DNA from: Halobacteriales archaeon
Lineage (GTDB): Archaea; Thermoplasmatota; SW-10-69-26; JACQPN01; JAIVGT01
NCBI GenBank assembly: GCA_020201485.1
Contig: JAIVGT010000262.1
Span: forward strand, 1 to 5,951
Direction of reading: 5' to 3'
DNA: 5,951 bases
Numbering within the stretch: position 1 is the stretch's first letter; each line of letters opens with the position of its first letter. The translations under genes and the position numbers were made by a program. A model generated the notes under the pieces. The model had not been told where the DNA came from. It saw only the letters and a list, made by a program, of their open reading frames with translations, and did not search any database. Below are positions 5,816 to 5,951 of this stretch, piece by piece.

Positions 5816-5828
5816 CTGGCTCTGCCGG

Positions 5829-5951
5829 CTAGCCGCTCGCCGGGCGCCCGGAGGGGCGCGGGCCCTTGGGCTTCGCCCGCAGGACCTCGTTCTCCACGCG
5901 CGTCGCCTCCTCGAAGCTCAACCCGAGGCGCTCCCGGAGGTTGTCCAGGAG
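5829..5951 (-). CDS. C-terminal end of an unrecognised protein (partial)
   Basis: The - strand is open from the window edge to a TAG at 5829-5831, giving the last 40 residues of a protein whose start lies outside. The visible part starts with a helical, charged segment (LRERLGLSFEEA, then RVENEVL) that looks like a helix-turn-helical hairpin, and ends in a Lys/Pro/Gly/Arg-rich, probably disordered tail (KPKGPRPSGRPASG). This composition is protein-like, unlike the arginine/proline-rich shadow frames common here. I cannot assign a family. The STAND regulator starts 44 nt downstream in the same orientation but has its own promoter-like element. Confidence 0.6.
   Translation of the reverse strand, partial: LLDNLRERLGLSFEEATRVENEVLRAKPKGPRPSGRPASG

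Noticed and set aside
4132..5832. Long open frame on the + strand (about 566 codons) opposite the STAND regulator
   Set aside because: Low-complexity composition and no domain signal, while the - strand encodes a protein with intact Walker motifs.
1..5951. CRISPR array, tRNA/rRNA genes, insertion sequence or integrase
   Set aside because: No regularly spaced repeats, no tRNA-like cloverleaf that I could recognise, and no transposase or recombinase motifs in any frame.

Overview
This is a dense, very G+C-rich window (roughly 70% by eye) with five complete protein genes and the tail of a sixth. Several signs point to an archaeon, most likely a high-GC euryarchaeal/Thermoplasmatota-like lineage. 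No start codon has a properly spaced Shine-Dalgarno sequence. Four of the five complete genes have a short AT-containing element centred about 26-28 nt upstream of the start codon, where an archaeal TATA box would give leaderless mRNAs. One gene encodes a winged-helix/STAND-ATPase/TPR regulator, an architecture common in archaea. The taxonomic call is an inference; a high-GC bacterium cannot be excluded.

Left part (56-2169, + strand): a secreted alpha/beta-hydrolase with a complete Ser-Asp-His triad is followed, after a 98-nt gap with alternative hairpins, by a family 2 glycosyltransferase with a C-terminal membrane segment. The glycosyltransferase meets the next gene tail to tail, with the two stop codons overlapping.

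Middle part (2166-3569, - strand): a lipoprotein with at least five Asp-box (BNR) repeats, probably a surface-anchored sialidase-like beta-propeller. Upstream lies a 221-nt gap (3570-3790), the longest non-coding stretch, with a promoter, two strong stem-loops and a possible tiny transcription unit on the other strand.

Right part (3791-5951, - strand): a 64-residue, almost entirely hydrophobic membrane protein lies 38 nt downstream of a 586-residue winged-helix/STAND/TPR regulator. At the window edge is the C-terminal end of an unrecognised gene. The three - strand genes from 5784 down to 2166 share an orientation but each appears to have its own promoter element.

The first three proteins fit an envelope theme (exported hydrolase, membrane-associated glycosyltransferase, surface lipoprotein), but nothing shows they form one pathway. 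The most interesting signals are a near-palindromic CCTT(C/G)AA(GG) motif found in several intergenic gaps, the pairing of a STAND regulator with a tiny membrane protein, and the structured 3570-3790 gap. I see no clear new defence system, mobile element, CRISPR array or RNA gene.
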